Below, one piece after another: positions 55,486-63,244 of a stretch of 64,000 nt of DNA. A model generated the notes under the pieces. It did not search any database. It was not told where the DNA came from and saw only the letters and a program-made list of their open reading frames with translations. The stretch comes from Bacteroidota bacterium. Lineage in GTDB: Bacteria > Bacteroidota > Bacteroidia > UBA8524. The first letter of the stretch is position 1, and the number at the start of each line of letters is the position of its first letter. The stretch lies in the NCBI GenBank assembly GCA_008933805.1, contig WBUH01000003.1, positions 186,001 through 250,000 of the forward strand. The letters run 5' to 3'. Made by a program: the position numbers and the translations under genes.

Positions 55486-56142
55486 ATGGCCATAAAAATT
55501 GCTTTGGTTGACGACCATACCTTGTTCCGTAGGGCGTTGGCCGGTTTAATAGAATCTGACGACAAATACGAAATACTTTTTGAGGCCGAAAGCGGCAACC
55601 AACTTTTTGATTTGATTGACGAAAAGGGAGAACCCGATATTGTGCTTTTGGATGTGAATATGCCCGGACAAGACGGCTATACAGTTGCCGGAAAGTTGCG
55701 CAAAAACAACCCAACGGTGCGTATTATAGCAGTAACTATGAATGATGATGAGCCTGCTATCATCAAAATGATTAAACTGGGTGCAAGGGGCTATGTACTT
55801 AAAGACTCAGAACCTGAGGAATTGCTTACGGCCTTAGAAGATGTGCACACTAAAGGTTATTATTACTCTGATTATGTTTCAAAAACAATGGCTAACTCAA
55901 TTAACTACCACACCAAGTGGGACAAAGAGGCCAGCACCATTGAAAAACTTACCCAGCGTGAAATAAACTTCTTAGAACTTGTTTGCCACGATTACTCATA
56001 CAAGGATATTGCCGAGCGTATGAACGTGAGCGTGCGTACTGTAGATGGTTACCGCGACTCTCTATTCCAAAAAATAAACGTTCGTACCCGTGTTGGGTTG
56101 GTAATCTTTGCCATTAAAAACGGCATTGTAAAAATTGTATAA
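55486..56142 (+). CDS. Response regulator, NarL/LuxR family
   Basis: A 218-aa transcription factor. The receiver has KIALVDDHTLFRRALAGLI, the acceptor Asp56 in DIVLLDVNMPG, and conserved Thr (IAVTMNDD) and Lys (GYVLKDSEPEEL). The C-terminal LuxR HTH is visible in LTQREINFLELVCHDYSYKD and IAERMNVSVRTVDGYRDSLF. It is the partner of the kinase encoded just upstream. Target genes are unknown. The stop is followed by a 155-bp gap before the helicase. Confidence 0.95.
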   Translation: MAIKIALVDDHTLFRRALAGLIESDDKYEILFEAESGNQLFDLIDEKGEPDIVLLDVNMPGQDGYTVAGKLRKNNPTVRIIAVTMNDDEPAIIKMIKLGARGYVLKDSEPEELLTALEDVHTKGYYYSDYVSKTMANSINYHTKWDKEASTIEKLTQREINFLELVCHDYSYKDIAERMNVSVRTVDGYRDSLFQKINVRTRVGLVIFAIKNGIVKIV

Positions 56143-56262
56143 CACGCACTATTAGCAGCCTTCCTACTTCTCTTTACCCCGTAAAGAGTACATTTACTTT
56201 TCACTAAACAATGGTATTAAAGCGATAGTTAGCTGCCACTTGGCACATAAATAGCTATGCAC

Positions 56263-56293
56263 TTGACACCCGCGATTAATCCCCCTACTTTTG
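56263..56293 (+). promoter_or_regulatory. Promoter of the PIF1-like helicase, probably leaderless
   Basis: TTGAC with TTG at 56263-56265, a 20-nt spacer, then TACTTTTG at 56286-56293. Both boxes are good matches. The -7 box ends 4 nt before the ATG at 56298, so transcription should begin at or next to the start codon. Confidence 0.7.
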
Positions 56294-56297
56294 AGCC

Positions 56298-58463
56298 ATG
56301 CTCCCCGATTCAGAAAATGCCCTTTTTGATATAGCCTTTGATGTTGTAAACAATACTGCCTGTAACCTTTTTTTAACCGGAAAAGCGGGAACAGGTAAAA
56401 CCACTTTTCTTAAATACGTACAACAACATACGCGCAAACAAACTGTAACTACGGCACCCACGGGAGTTGCAGCTATTAATGCGGGCGGAGTTACGCTGCA
56501 TTCATTTTTTCAATTACCGTTCATCCCCTATATCTCCGAAGGTTTCTTTAACAACGGAGCAACTACCAACCGCCACGATTTACTTAGTAAAATCCGTTTT
56601 AACAGCGATAAAATAGGTCTGCTCAAAGACCTTGAACTGCTGATTATTGACGAAGTGAGTATGCTGCGGGCGGATATGCTGGATGCTATTGACGATATTT
56701 TGCGTCACTATCGCCAAAACCGTAGCACCCCGTTTGGCGGTGTGCAAGTGTTATTAATAGGTGATTTGTTTCAGCTTCCACCCGTGGTGAGTGATAGCGA
56801 GTGGCCTTTATTACGCAACGAATACGAAAGTCCCTTCTTTTTTAGCGCAAAGGTGATACGTGATAACCCTCCGCTGTTTATTGAACTGAAAAAGATATAC
56901 CGCCAAAACGAGGAACGTTTTATCAACCTGCTGAATAATATACGAAACAACGAGGTTGAAGAGTGGGACTTACAATTGCTGGAAGAACACTACCAGCCCG
57001 AAATGCAGGATGCTTCGGAAAATACAATTACCCTTTGCACCCACAACTATAAAGCCGACCAAATAAACCAGCAACAGCTTAACCAATTAGACGGAGAACT
57101 GTACACGTTTACTGCCGATGTGAAAGGAGATTTTTCAGACAAGGCCTACCCTACTGAGGAAAAACTGACGCTAAAAGTTGGGGCACAGGTAATGTTTATT
57201 AAAAACGATGTTGAAAAACGCTATTTCAACGGAAAACTGGCTACAGTTAAAGCAATCAGCGATGGCAAAATAACCCTTGAACTGGAAGGCAGCGGCACCG
57301 AGTTACAACTTGAAAAAGAGAAGTGGCAAAACATCCGCTACAAAGTAAACAACGATACCAACCGAATTGAAGAAGAAGAAATAGGCAGTTTCACACAATA
57401 CCCCGTTAGGCTGGCGTGGGCCATCACCATTCACAAAAGTCAGGGGCTAACCTTTGACAGGGCTGTGATTGATGCAGGCCAGTCGTTTGCCGCAGGGCAA
57501 GTATATGTGGCACTAAGCCGTTGTCGCACACTTGACGGCGTTACCCTGCTATCGCGCATTAGCGGGCAAAGTATAAAAAGCGACGAACGCATTATACAGT
57601 TTGCCACCCAAGAAAACAGCATGGACGAGGTATTACGTGTGCTGGAGCAAGAAAAGCCTGCCTATGCCGCCCAAGTGCTTATCAATACCTTTAGCTGGGA
57701 TAAACTGCTTAGCCGCTTAAATGCGTTTTACGAAATCACCCGTGCAAAAAACCTTCCTGAAAAAGAAAAACTTCACGTGCTGGTGCGCGGTATGGTTGAA
57801 AAAGCAGCCGAACAAAACGAGGTAGCGGGCAAGTTTATGGCACAGCTAAAATACATTTTCCATAACAAGCCTATTGACGAAACCTTGCTAAACGAGCGCG
57901 TTACCAAAGCCAAACAGTACTTTGCCAACACTCTTAACAATGATATTGTGAGTGTGATTACCGAAATACACTCGCTACTGAAATTGAAACCTAAGGTAAA
58001 ACAATACTTAGGCGATTTGGCTGAGCTGGAGAAACTGGTATGGGCCAAAATACGCGATATTGAAAAAATAACTTTCGGCGATATGCACTTTGAAGTGCCT
58101 ACTCTGCAAGCACCCGTTGAAAAAATCACCGTAGAAAAAGGTAAAAAGGCTGAGAAGGGCGAAAGCAACCGCATCACACTTGGATTATACAAAGAAGGGA
58201 AAACAGTCTCAGAAATTGCCGCAGAACGCAGCATGGCCGAAAGCACCATCGAAGGCCATTTGGCCGAATACATAAGCACGGGCGAGGTGAATATTCTTGA
58301 TTTTATGAGCAGTGAATTGCTTGACCAGCTTACCCGCTTGATTAATGAATTGGGTGGCGACCAAGCAAAACCCATTAAAGAAGAATTAGGAGATTCGGTT
58401 TCGTACGGGCAAATACGCATGGCCGTTAACTACCTTAAAGCAAAACATATTGCAGCCGGATAA
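56298..58463 (+). CDS. PIF1/RecD2-like ATP-dependent DNA helicase with C-terminal HTH
   Basis: A 721-aa SF1 helicase. Walker A is FLTGKAGTGKTTFLKY (residues about 26-41), Walker B is LLIIDEVSMLRADML, and motif III is VLLIGDLFQLPPV. Motifs V/VI are WAITIHKSQGLTFDRAVID and VYVALSRCRTLDGVTLLSR. After the helicase core (to about residue 430) the C-terminal half is helical and ends with an HTH domain near residues 630-720 (NRITLGLYKEGKTVSEIAAE) of the type found at the end of some RecQ proteins. It likely unwinds DNA or R-loops with 5'-3' polarity. It is next to an O-methyltransferase gene (38 nt). Confidence 0.9.
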   Translation: MLPDSENALFDIAFDVVNNTACNLFLTGKAGTGKTTFLKYVQQHTRKQTVTTAPTGVAAINAGGVTLHSFFQLPFIPYISEGFFNNGATTNRHDLLSKIRFNSDKIGLLKDLELLIIDEVSMLRADMLDAIDDILRHYRQNRSTPFGGVQVLLIGDLFQLPPVVSDSEWPLLRNEYESPFFFSAKVIRDNPPLFIELKKIYRQNEERFINLLNNIRNNEVEEWDLQLLEEHYQPEMQDASENTITLCTHNYKADQINQQQLNQLDGELYTFTADVKGDFSDKAYPTEEKLTLKVGAQVMFIKNDVEKRYFNGKLATVKAISDGKITLELEGSGTELQLEKEKWQNIRYKVNNDTNRIEEEEIGSFTQYPVRLAWAITIHKSQGLTFDRAVIDAGQSFAAGQVYVALSRCRTLDGVTLLSRISGQSIKSDERIIQFATQENSMDEVLRVLEQEKPAYAAQVLINTFSWDKLLSRLNAFYEITRAKNLPEKEKLHVLVRGMVEKAAEQNEVAGKFMAQLKYIFHNKPIDETLLNERVTKAKQYFANTLNNDIVSVITEIHSLLKLKPKVKQYLGDLAELEKLVWAKIRDIEKITFGDMHFEVPTLQAPVEKITVEKGKKAEKGESNRITLGLYKEGKTVSEIAAERSMAESTIEGHLAEYISTGEVNILDFMSSELLDQLTRLINELGGDQAKPIKEELGDSVSYGQIRMAVNYLKAKHIAAG

Positions 58464-58475
58464 ATCCATTCTCAA

Positions 58476-58483
58476 TACATTTG
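58476..58483 (+). promoter_or_regulatory. Probable -7 element of the O-methyltransferase gene
   Basis: TACATTTG, an exact match, 18 nt before the ATG at 58502. It overlaps the in-frame TTG at 58481, which is thus not the start codon. No TTG at the normal spacing. Confidence 0.45.
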
Positions 58484-58501
58484 CAGTTACAACTGCAAAC
58501 T

Positions 58502-59170
58502 ATGGATAATACAATTTTTGAACAGGTAGATGGCTACATTGGCCAACTACTTGCCCCTGAAGACTCTGCTTTAAAAAACACCCTGCAATCATTAGCCAGT
58601 AATAATATTGACAACGCCAGCATTTCGCCCGTGCAAGGCAAACTGTTGCAAGTATTGGCCAAAATGTGCAATGCTAAAAACATTTTAGAGCTGGGCACAT
58701 TGGGTGGTTATAGCACCATTTGGCTGGCAAGATCGGTCTCTCAAAACGGGAAAGTAGTCTCAATTGAGTACAGCGAAGAACACGCCCTCATCGCCCAAAA
58801 CAACATTAAAAACGCAGGACTTGAAAACACGGTTGAAATTCGTGTGGGCAATGCCTTGGATATTCTTCCTCAAATTGCCGCTGAACAGCGTGCCCCTTTT
58901 GATATGATTTTTATTGATGCCGACAAACCTCCTTATGTTGAGTACTTTGAATGGGCATTAAAACTGGCTAGACCCGGTACCATAATAGTTGCCGATAATA
59001 TTATACGCAATGCCAAAGTACTTGATGCAAACAGCACCGATGAGAAAGTAAAAGGCGTACAGCGGTTTAATACATGGCTTAGCAACTGCACCCAAGTTAC
59101 AGCCACCATATTGCAAACCGTTGGAGCAAAGGAATACGATGGGATGGCTATTGCTGTGGTTAACCATTAA
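58502..59170 (+). CDS. SAM-dependent O-methyltransferase (family 3)
   Basis: A 222-aa cytosolic methyltransferase from the ATG at 58502 (MDNTIFEQVDGYIGQ). The SAM motif is NILELGTLGGYSTIWLARSV (near residues 60-79). The metal/catalytic motif is DMIFIDADKPPYVEYFEW, and GTIIVADNIIRNAKVL follows. These are the hallmarks of caffeoyl-CoA/catechol O-methyltransferase-like enzymes, which use a divalent metal. The substrate is unknown. It begins 38 nt after the helicase stop and has its own -7 element. Confidence 0.92.
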   Translation: MDNTIFEQVDGYIGQLLAPEDSALKNTLQSLASNNIDNASISPVQGKLLQVLAKMCNAKNILELGTLGGYSTIWLARSVSQNGKVVSIEYSEEHALIAQNNIKNAGLENTVEIRVGNALDILPQIAAEQRAPFDMIFIDADKPPYVEYFEWALKLARPGTIIVADNIIRNAKVLDANSTDEKVKGVQRFNTWLSNCTQVTATILQTVGAKEYDGMAIAVVNH

Positions 59171-59507
59171 TTGCCGTTAATAGATATTTTTCAATCATTC
59201 ATCCGATAAAAAATTTTCTATGCCGTTTTGCTTTTCAGTAAAAAATCTTTCAAACCCTTAACTATCAAAGGATGTGACAGAAAATGAGTCTCTTTTCTCA
59301 CCCCTTTTGAAAATATTTTTTTGGTTTTGCACATAAGATTGGCATTCAATTTGAAATATATCATGCAACGGTTCGATGGGATATCGCCCCGTTAAACTAT
59401 TAAGCAACAATCAGCTTAGTAATTGGTTTATAGGTTAGTTTCCCCGTTACAACCATGTGACGGGGTTTTTTCGTTATAGGGACATATTAAACTAATTGTT
59501 ACCTATT
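59171..59507. other. Leader region of the T9SS cargo gene, possible attenuator
   Basis: 337-bp gap without a gene. A -7-like box TCAATTTG is at 59346-59353. Past it the transcript contains gccccgtt at 59386-59393 and a terminator hairpin at 59442-59465 followed by T6. The ccccgtt block is present twice, and either copy could pair with the same acgggg, so alternative structures are possible. Confidence 0.5.
59442..59471 (+). terminator. Terminator hairpin inside the leader of the T9SS cargo gene
   Basis: A 9-bp stem (ccccgttac / gtgacgggg, one G-U) with loop aaccat and six T (59466-59471). It lies 37 bp before the ATG at 59508 and after the O-methyltransferase stop (272 bp), so it may end a small RNA or act as an attenuator. 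Confidence 0.75.
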
Positions 59508-61043
59508 ATGACAAAGCTCTATTCTTTATCTGCATTACTTTTCGCCTTAGTAATTGGCACAATACATGGCGTAGCCCAACCTGTTGTTTCGGCCACAATA
59601 GAAGCAAATAATGTAAAAGCCCAAGCTAATACAGCAGGCTTACTATTTAATAATATAGGTTTAGGCAGTGGGGCATTTATAGCCCCAAAAGGTCCCGGCG
59701 GCCCATCATCAATATACGCTTCAACGCTTTGGATAGGCGGGCTTGATAACGGCGGCAACCTACACATGGCTGCGCAAACTTATCGCCAAGCGGGAAACGA
59801 TTTCCACAGCGGGCCTATTGACCAACTAGCAGGAACACCCGTGAATTCGGTAGCTTTTGATTCTTTATGGCGCATTACAAAAGCCGATTATCTTTCTGCC
59901 CGTCAAGGGGTTTGGACAGACAACTTGCGTAGATGGCCTGTATCATACACTACTGCTAATGGCACTTACAAACTAGCTCCTTTTCACGATGCCAATAACG
60001 ATGGCAAAATGGATGTTAGCGGTGGTTTAGAATACCCCATCTTCCCCGGTGATGAAGCACTCTTTTTTGTATATAATGATAAAACCCTTCACGGAGAAAC
60101 AAGCGGCAGCCAATTAGGTGTTGAAGTAGCCGGTTTTATGTATCAACTAAAAAGCGCCACTAACGAGTATTTAAACAATACCGTGTTTGTTGATTACTAC
60201 ATCACCAACAAAAGTTCAAACGCATACTATGATGTGCTTGCGGGTATTTGGACAGATTTTGACTTGGGTAATTATGCTGATGACCGCATCGGATCCGATT
60301 CTGCACGCAATATGTATTATGCCTACAACGGCGACGATAACGACGAAGGAGTAATAGGTTACGGTACTACTCCTGCTGCAATGTGTGTGATGTTTATTAA
60401 CCAACCTATGTATGCTACAATGGGATACGGTAGCGACTTTAGTGTAATTGGCAACCCTATGTTGGCCGAACAGTACTACGGCTACACACGCGGTATTTGG
60501 AAAGACGGCAGCCCGCTTACTTACGGAGGCAACGGCTACAACACAGGCTCACGCACCCGTTATACGCTTAGTGGAAACCCTTGTGCTAATACCGGTTGGA
60601 CTGAACAAAATTCAGGAGTTGGAGCCGGAGACAGGCGTATGCTTGGCTCGGTAAACTTAGATACCCTGTTGCCCGGAGGCGTTAAAAAAATATCACTAGC
60701 CTACTTATGGAGTAGAGCTGCTACGGGCGGAGCAAAAGGAAGTCTTTGCAAAATGTTTGACCAAGCCGATAGCCTTATCAACTGGACAAATAACAACCCT
60801 CCCCTTTCAGTAAAAAATCCCGCTACTGAAACTGTTAAAATTTATCCCAACCCTGCAACAAGCGCAGTAACCATCGAAACCGAGGAAGAAAATATTAAGG
60901 TTTCACTGTTTGATATTAGTGGTCGTGAGGTGTTATTATCCACCCAAAAAACAATAGATATTTCAGGCTTAACAAAAGGTATTTATGTGGTACGCGGTAC
61001 TGCAGGTACTACCTATATCAGCCAAAAAATACTGGTCCAGTAA
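59508..61043 (+). CDS. Secreted protein with T9SS type A sorting domain, paralogue of the gene at 63245
   Basis: A 511-aa exported protein. The ATG at 59508 begins a signal peptide (MTKLYSLSALLFALVIGTIHG then VAQ). The body has FWIGGLD-like segments (TLWIGGLDNGGNLHMAAQTY; HSGPIDQLAGTPVNSVAFDS; YPIFPGDEALFFVYND; GIWTDFDLGNYADDRIGSDS) shared with the truncated protein at 63245. The C-terminal 70 residues (VKIYPNPATSAVTIETEEEN to the end QKILVQ) are a T9SS sorting domain. Function is unknown; export to the cell surface is inferred. It lies upstream of an ECF sigma gene, from which a terminator separates it. Confidence 0.9.
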   Translation: MTKLYSLSALLFALVIGTIHGVAQPVVSATIEANNVKAQANTAGLLFNNIGLGSGAFIAPKGPGGPSSIYASTLWIGGLDNGGNLHMAAQTYRQAGNDFHSGPIDQLAGTPVNSVAFDSLWRITKADYLSARQGVWTDNLRRWPVSYTTANGTYKLAPFHDANNDGKMDVSGGLEYPIFPGDEALFFVYNDKTLHGETSGSQLGVEVAGFMYQLKSATNEYLNNTVFVDYYITNKSSNAYYDVLAGIWTDFDLGNYADDRIGSDSARNMYYAYNGDDNDEGVIGYGTTPAAMCVMFINQPMYATMGYGSDFSVIGNPMLAEQYYGYTRGIWKDGSPLTYGGNGYNTGSRTRYTLSGNPCANTGWTEQNSGVGAGDRRMLGSVNLDTLLPGGVKKISLAYLWSRAATGGAKGSLCKMFDQADSLINWTNNNPPLSVKNPATETVKIYPNPATSAVTIETEEENIKVSLFDISGREVLLSTQKTIDISGLTKGIYVVRGTAGTTYISQKILVQ

Positions 61044-61069
61044 ATTTTTCATTTCTTATTGGTTTCTTT

Positions 61070-61096
61070 AAAACCTGCTCTACGGGGCAGGTTTTT
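61070..61096 (+). terminator. Intrinsic terminator of the T9SS cargo gene
   Basis: A stem (aaacctgc / gcaggttt, 8 bp) with loop tctacggg and a T-run, 27 bp after the stop codon at 61043. Confidence 0.78.
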
Positions 61097-61184
61097 TATT
61101 TTTGTATTTAATCCCCTGTTTCACAGGCAACATTTTACCTGTTTTGTTGTATCTTGTAGAAAATTACCCTGGGGAAAAGAGCTC

Positions 61185-61754
61185 ATGACCGAAGAGGAGT
61201 TGATAAAAGGATGCATACGGGAAGACCGCACTTGTCAGCAAAAGTTATATAAAACTTATGCAGGCAAGATGTTGGTGGTGTGCCTTCGGTATTGCAGGAG
61301 CAGGCAGGAAGCAGAGGATATTTTGCAAGACGGTTTTATACGGGTATTTGACAACATAAAAAAATTCTCTTTCAACGGTTCGTTTGAAGGATGGGTGAGA
61401 AGGATAATGATTAACTGCGCGTTGCGCAACTATCGCAAAAGCAGTTATCAAAAAGAGCAGATTGGAATAGCCGATGATTACGATATACCTGAAGACACAG
61501 GAGTATATGATAAGTTATCGGAAAAGGAGTTGATGGTGATGATAAACGACTTACCCGAAGGGTATAAAATGGTTTTTAACCTTTATGCCATTGAGGGATA
61601 TAGTCACAAAGAAATTGCTGATACGCTGGGCATAAACGAAGGGACGTCGCGCTCGCAATTAAATAAGGCACGTAAGCAATTGCAAAAAAAATTATACGAT
61701 ACAAAAGGCTTTAAGGAACCTGCTGAACAAGCAGATAAAATTTTGACAGAATGA
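61185..61754 (+). CDS. ECF RNA polymerase sigma factor
   Basis: A 189-aa sigma-70 group IV factor from the ATG at 61185 (MTEEELIKGCIREDRTCQQK). A TTG or other start upstream would add a hydrophobic stretch not belonging to the family. Region 2 is at residues about 25-90 (DILQDGFIRVFDNIKKFSFN; WVRRIMINCALRNYRKSSY). Region 4 is at about 125-175 (INDLPEGYKMVFNLYAIEGY; SHKEIADTLGINEGTSRSQL). It overlaps the next gene by 4 bp (ATGA), so the two products are translationally coupled. The partner is the membrane-spanning barrel protein below. Confidence 0.94.
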   Translation: MTEEELIKGCIREDRTCQQKLYKTYAGKMLVVCLRYCRSRQEAEDILQDGFIRVFDNIKKFSFNGSFEGWVRRIMINCALRNYRKSSYQKEQIGIADDYDIPEDTGVYDKLSEKELMVMINDLPEGYKMVFNLYAIEGYSHKEIADTLGINEGTSRSQLNKARKQLQKKLYDTKGFKEPAEQADKILTE

Positions 61755-63220
61755 GTATGGAGACTAATAAGATTGATGAACTGTTCAGGAGTAAGTTGGG
61801 CGATTATTCGTTAGACGCACCTGACCATGTTTGGAAGAGTATTGATGCAAAACGTACACCGCTGCACAAAGCGATAAACTACTTTAAACGTAGAAAAGCC
61901 GCTGTGGTCGGTGCATTCTTGCTAATTGCAGGCATTAGTGCTGCAGCATTTATTGGGTTTGGCCCCACTGCTGATACACAGCAAACGGCTGTAGTTACTT
62001 CGCAATCAACAACCACAACCCCTGTGGCCAATAGCGAAACAAGCGGCAGCAATGCAGCAGTAGCTACTACTCCATCCGCTACTTCTGCTGAAAACCTTGC
62101 AAACACTAACACGCCTGCCACAAACAGTACTACTGTTTATACAACACCAAACCGCACAAATACCAACGATGGAGGTAATACCCGCAACGGTGGCAACAAC
62201 GGCGGCGGTACCGATGCAACTTCTCACACGGTAACACCCGCTACAAACCCAACACAATCAACTTCTTCAACAGATAATAATACAACCCCTATAGTTACAA
62301 CTTCTACTACTACAATAACTGATAACAGTACTCCGGCACTTACGAATGAAGAAAAAGAAGTAGTTGTTGCCGATGCACAACCTGTTTCTGAGCCGGTAGC
62401 AACCGCTAATAACGAAACCGAAGGCACCGAAGCTACTGATGCGGCTGAAAAAGCTAACAAACAAGCTATTGAGCCTCAAAAACAACGTTGTAACAGCCTA
62501 ACCGCTGATTTGTATGCAGGAATAGGTTTTGCAGGCCGCAGCTTAAACGCAAACGGTATTGGTGCAGGATATTTTGCAGCTAAAAAACAAGCTGAAAGCT
62601 ACACCCCTTCGTTCACTGTAGGCGCAAGGTTTAACTTAGACCTTAATAAATCAAAAACATTGAAGTTGCGCGTAGGCTTGCAATACACCCGTGTAGGTGA
62701 AAAATTGAACTACAACGCTGAACAAACCTATACCCGCACTCAAGTTTATATCGGTGATATTATCGACCCTGTAACCGGACAAGTAATTGGCCACACCGAC
62801 CCTGAATACAGGCAAGTTACTGAAACCCGCAGGGTTGCTGTAAGTGCTAATAACTCGTACACCTTTATTGATGTACCCGTTCAGTTAGAGTACAGTTTCT
62901 TCAGAACTGAAAAATACAGCCTGTTTGCTACAGGTGGTGCCAGTGCAAACCTTCGCTTCTCACAACGCGGCAGCCAATTAAATACTGACTTAAGCGGTGC
63001 CCACGAGATACGCAGCAACAACCCTTACAAGCCAACAACAGGCCTAAGCCTATTGGCAGGTATCGGTGGCGAATATAAATTCAGCCCCATATCTAAATTC
63101 TCGTTGCTTGCCGAAGGAACTTACAGCCACGGTCTAACCAACGTAATGCAAAGCAATGCAGGTATGCGTCAAAGCTTCCGCACATTTAATGTAAGTGTTG
63201 GCCTTCGCTACCGTTTCTAA
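61751..63220 (+). CDS. Trans-envelope protein: cytosolic anti-sigma-like head, inner-membrane helix, long linker, outer-membrane barrel
   Basis: A 489-aa protein. Residues 1-45 are a cytosolic basic/acidic helix region (TNKIDELFRSKLGDYSLDAP) of the type seen at the start of Bacteroidota anti-sigma proteins. Residues about 49-71 are one membrane helix (AAVVGAFLLIAGISAAAFIG). Residues about 72-246 are Thr/Asn/Ser-rich and low complexity. Residues about 249-489 are a beta-barrel domain (SLTADLYAGIGFAGRSLNAN; FNLDLNKSKTLKLRVGLQYT; SVGLRYRF with terminal Phe). There is no cleaved signal peptide. Topology is inferred: the head would hold the sigma factor, with the barrel in the outer membrane. Start is ATG at 61751, overlapping the sigma gene. 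Confidence 0.82.
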   Translation: MSMETNKIDELFRSKLGDYSLDAPDHVWKSIDAKRTPLHKAINYFKRRKAAVVGAFLLIAGISAAAFIGFGPTADTQQTAVVTSQSTTTTPVANSETSGSNAAVATTPSATSAENLANTNTPATNSTTVYTTPNRTNTNDGGNTRNGGNNGGGTDATSHTVTPATNPTQSTSSTDNNTTPIVTTSTTTITDNSTPALTNEEKEVVVADAQPVSEPVATANNETEGTEATDAAEKANKQAIEPQKQRCNSLTADLYAGIGFAGRSLNANGIGAGYFAAKKQAESYTPSFTVGARFNLDLNKSKTLKLRVGLQYTRVGEKLNYNAEQTYTRTQVYIGDIIDPVTGQVIGHTDPEYRQVTETRRVAVSANNSYTFIDVPVQLEYSFFRTEKYSLFATGGASANLRFSQRGSQLNTDLSGAHEIRSNNPYKPTTGLSLLAGIGGEYKFSPISKFSLLAEGTYSHGLTNVMQSNAGMRQSFRTFNVSVGLRYRF

Positions 63221-63244
63221 CAAAAAAATACGTACTTAGCCCCT

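Noticed and set aside
57773-58420. 215-codon open frame opposite the helicase C-terminus
   Set aside because: Ser/Leu-rich shadow of the real helicase frame.
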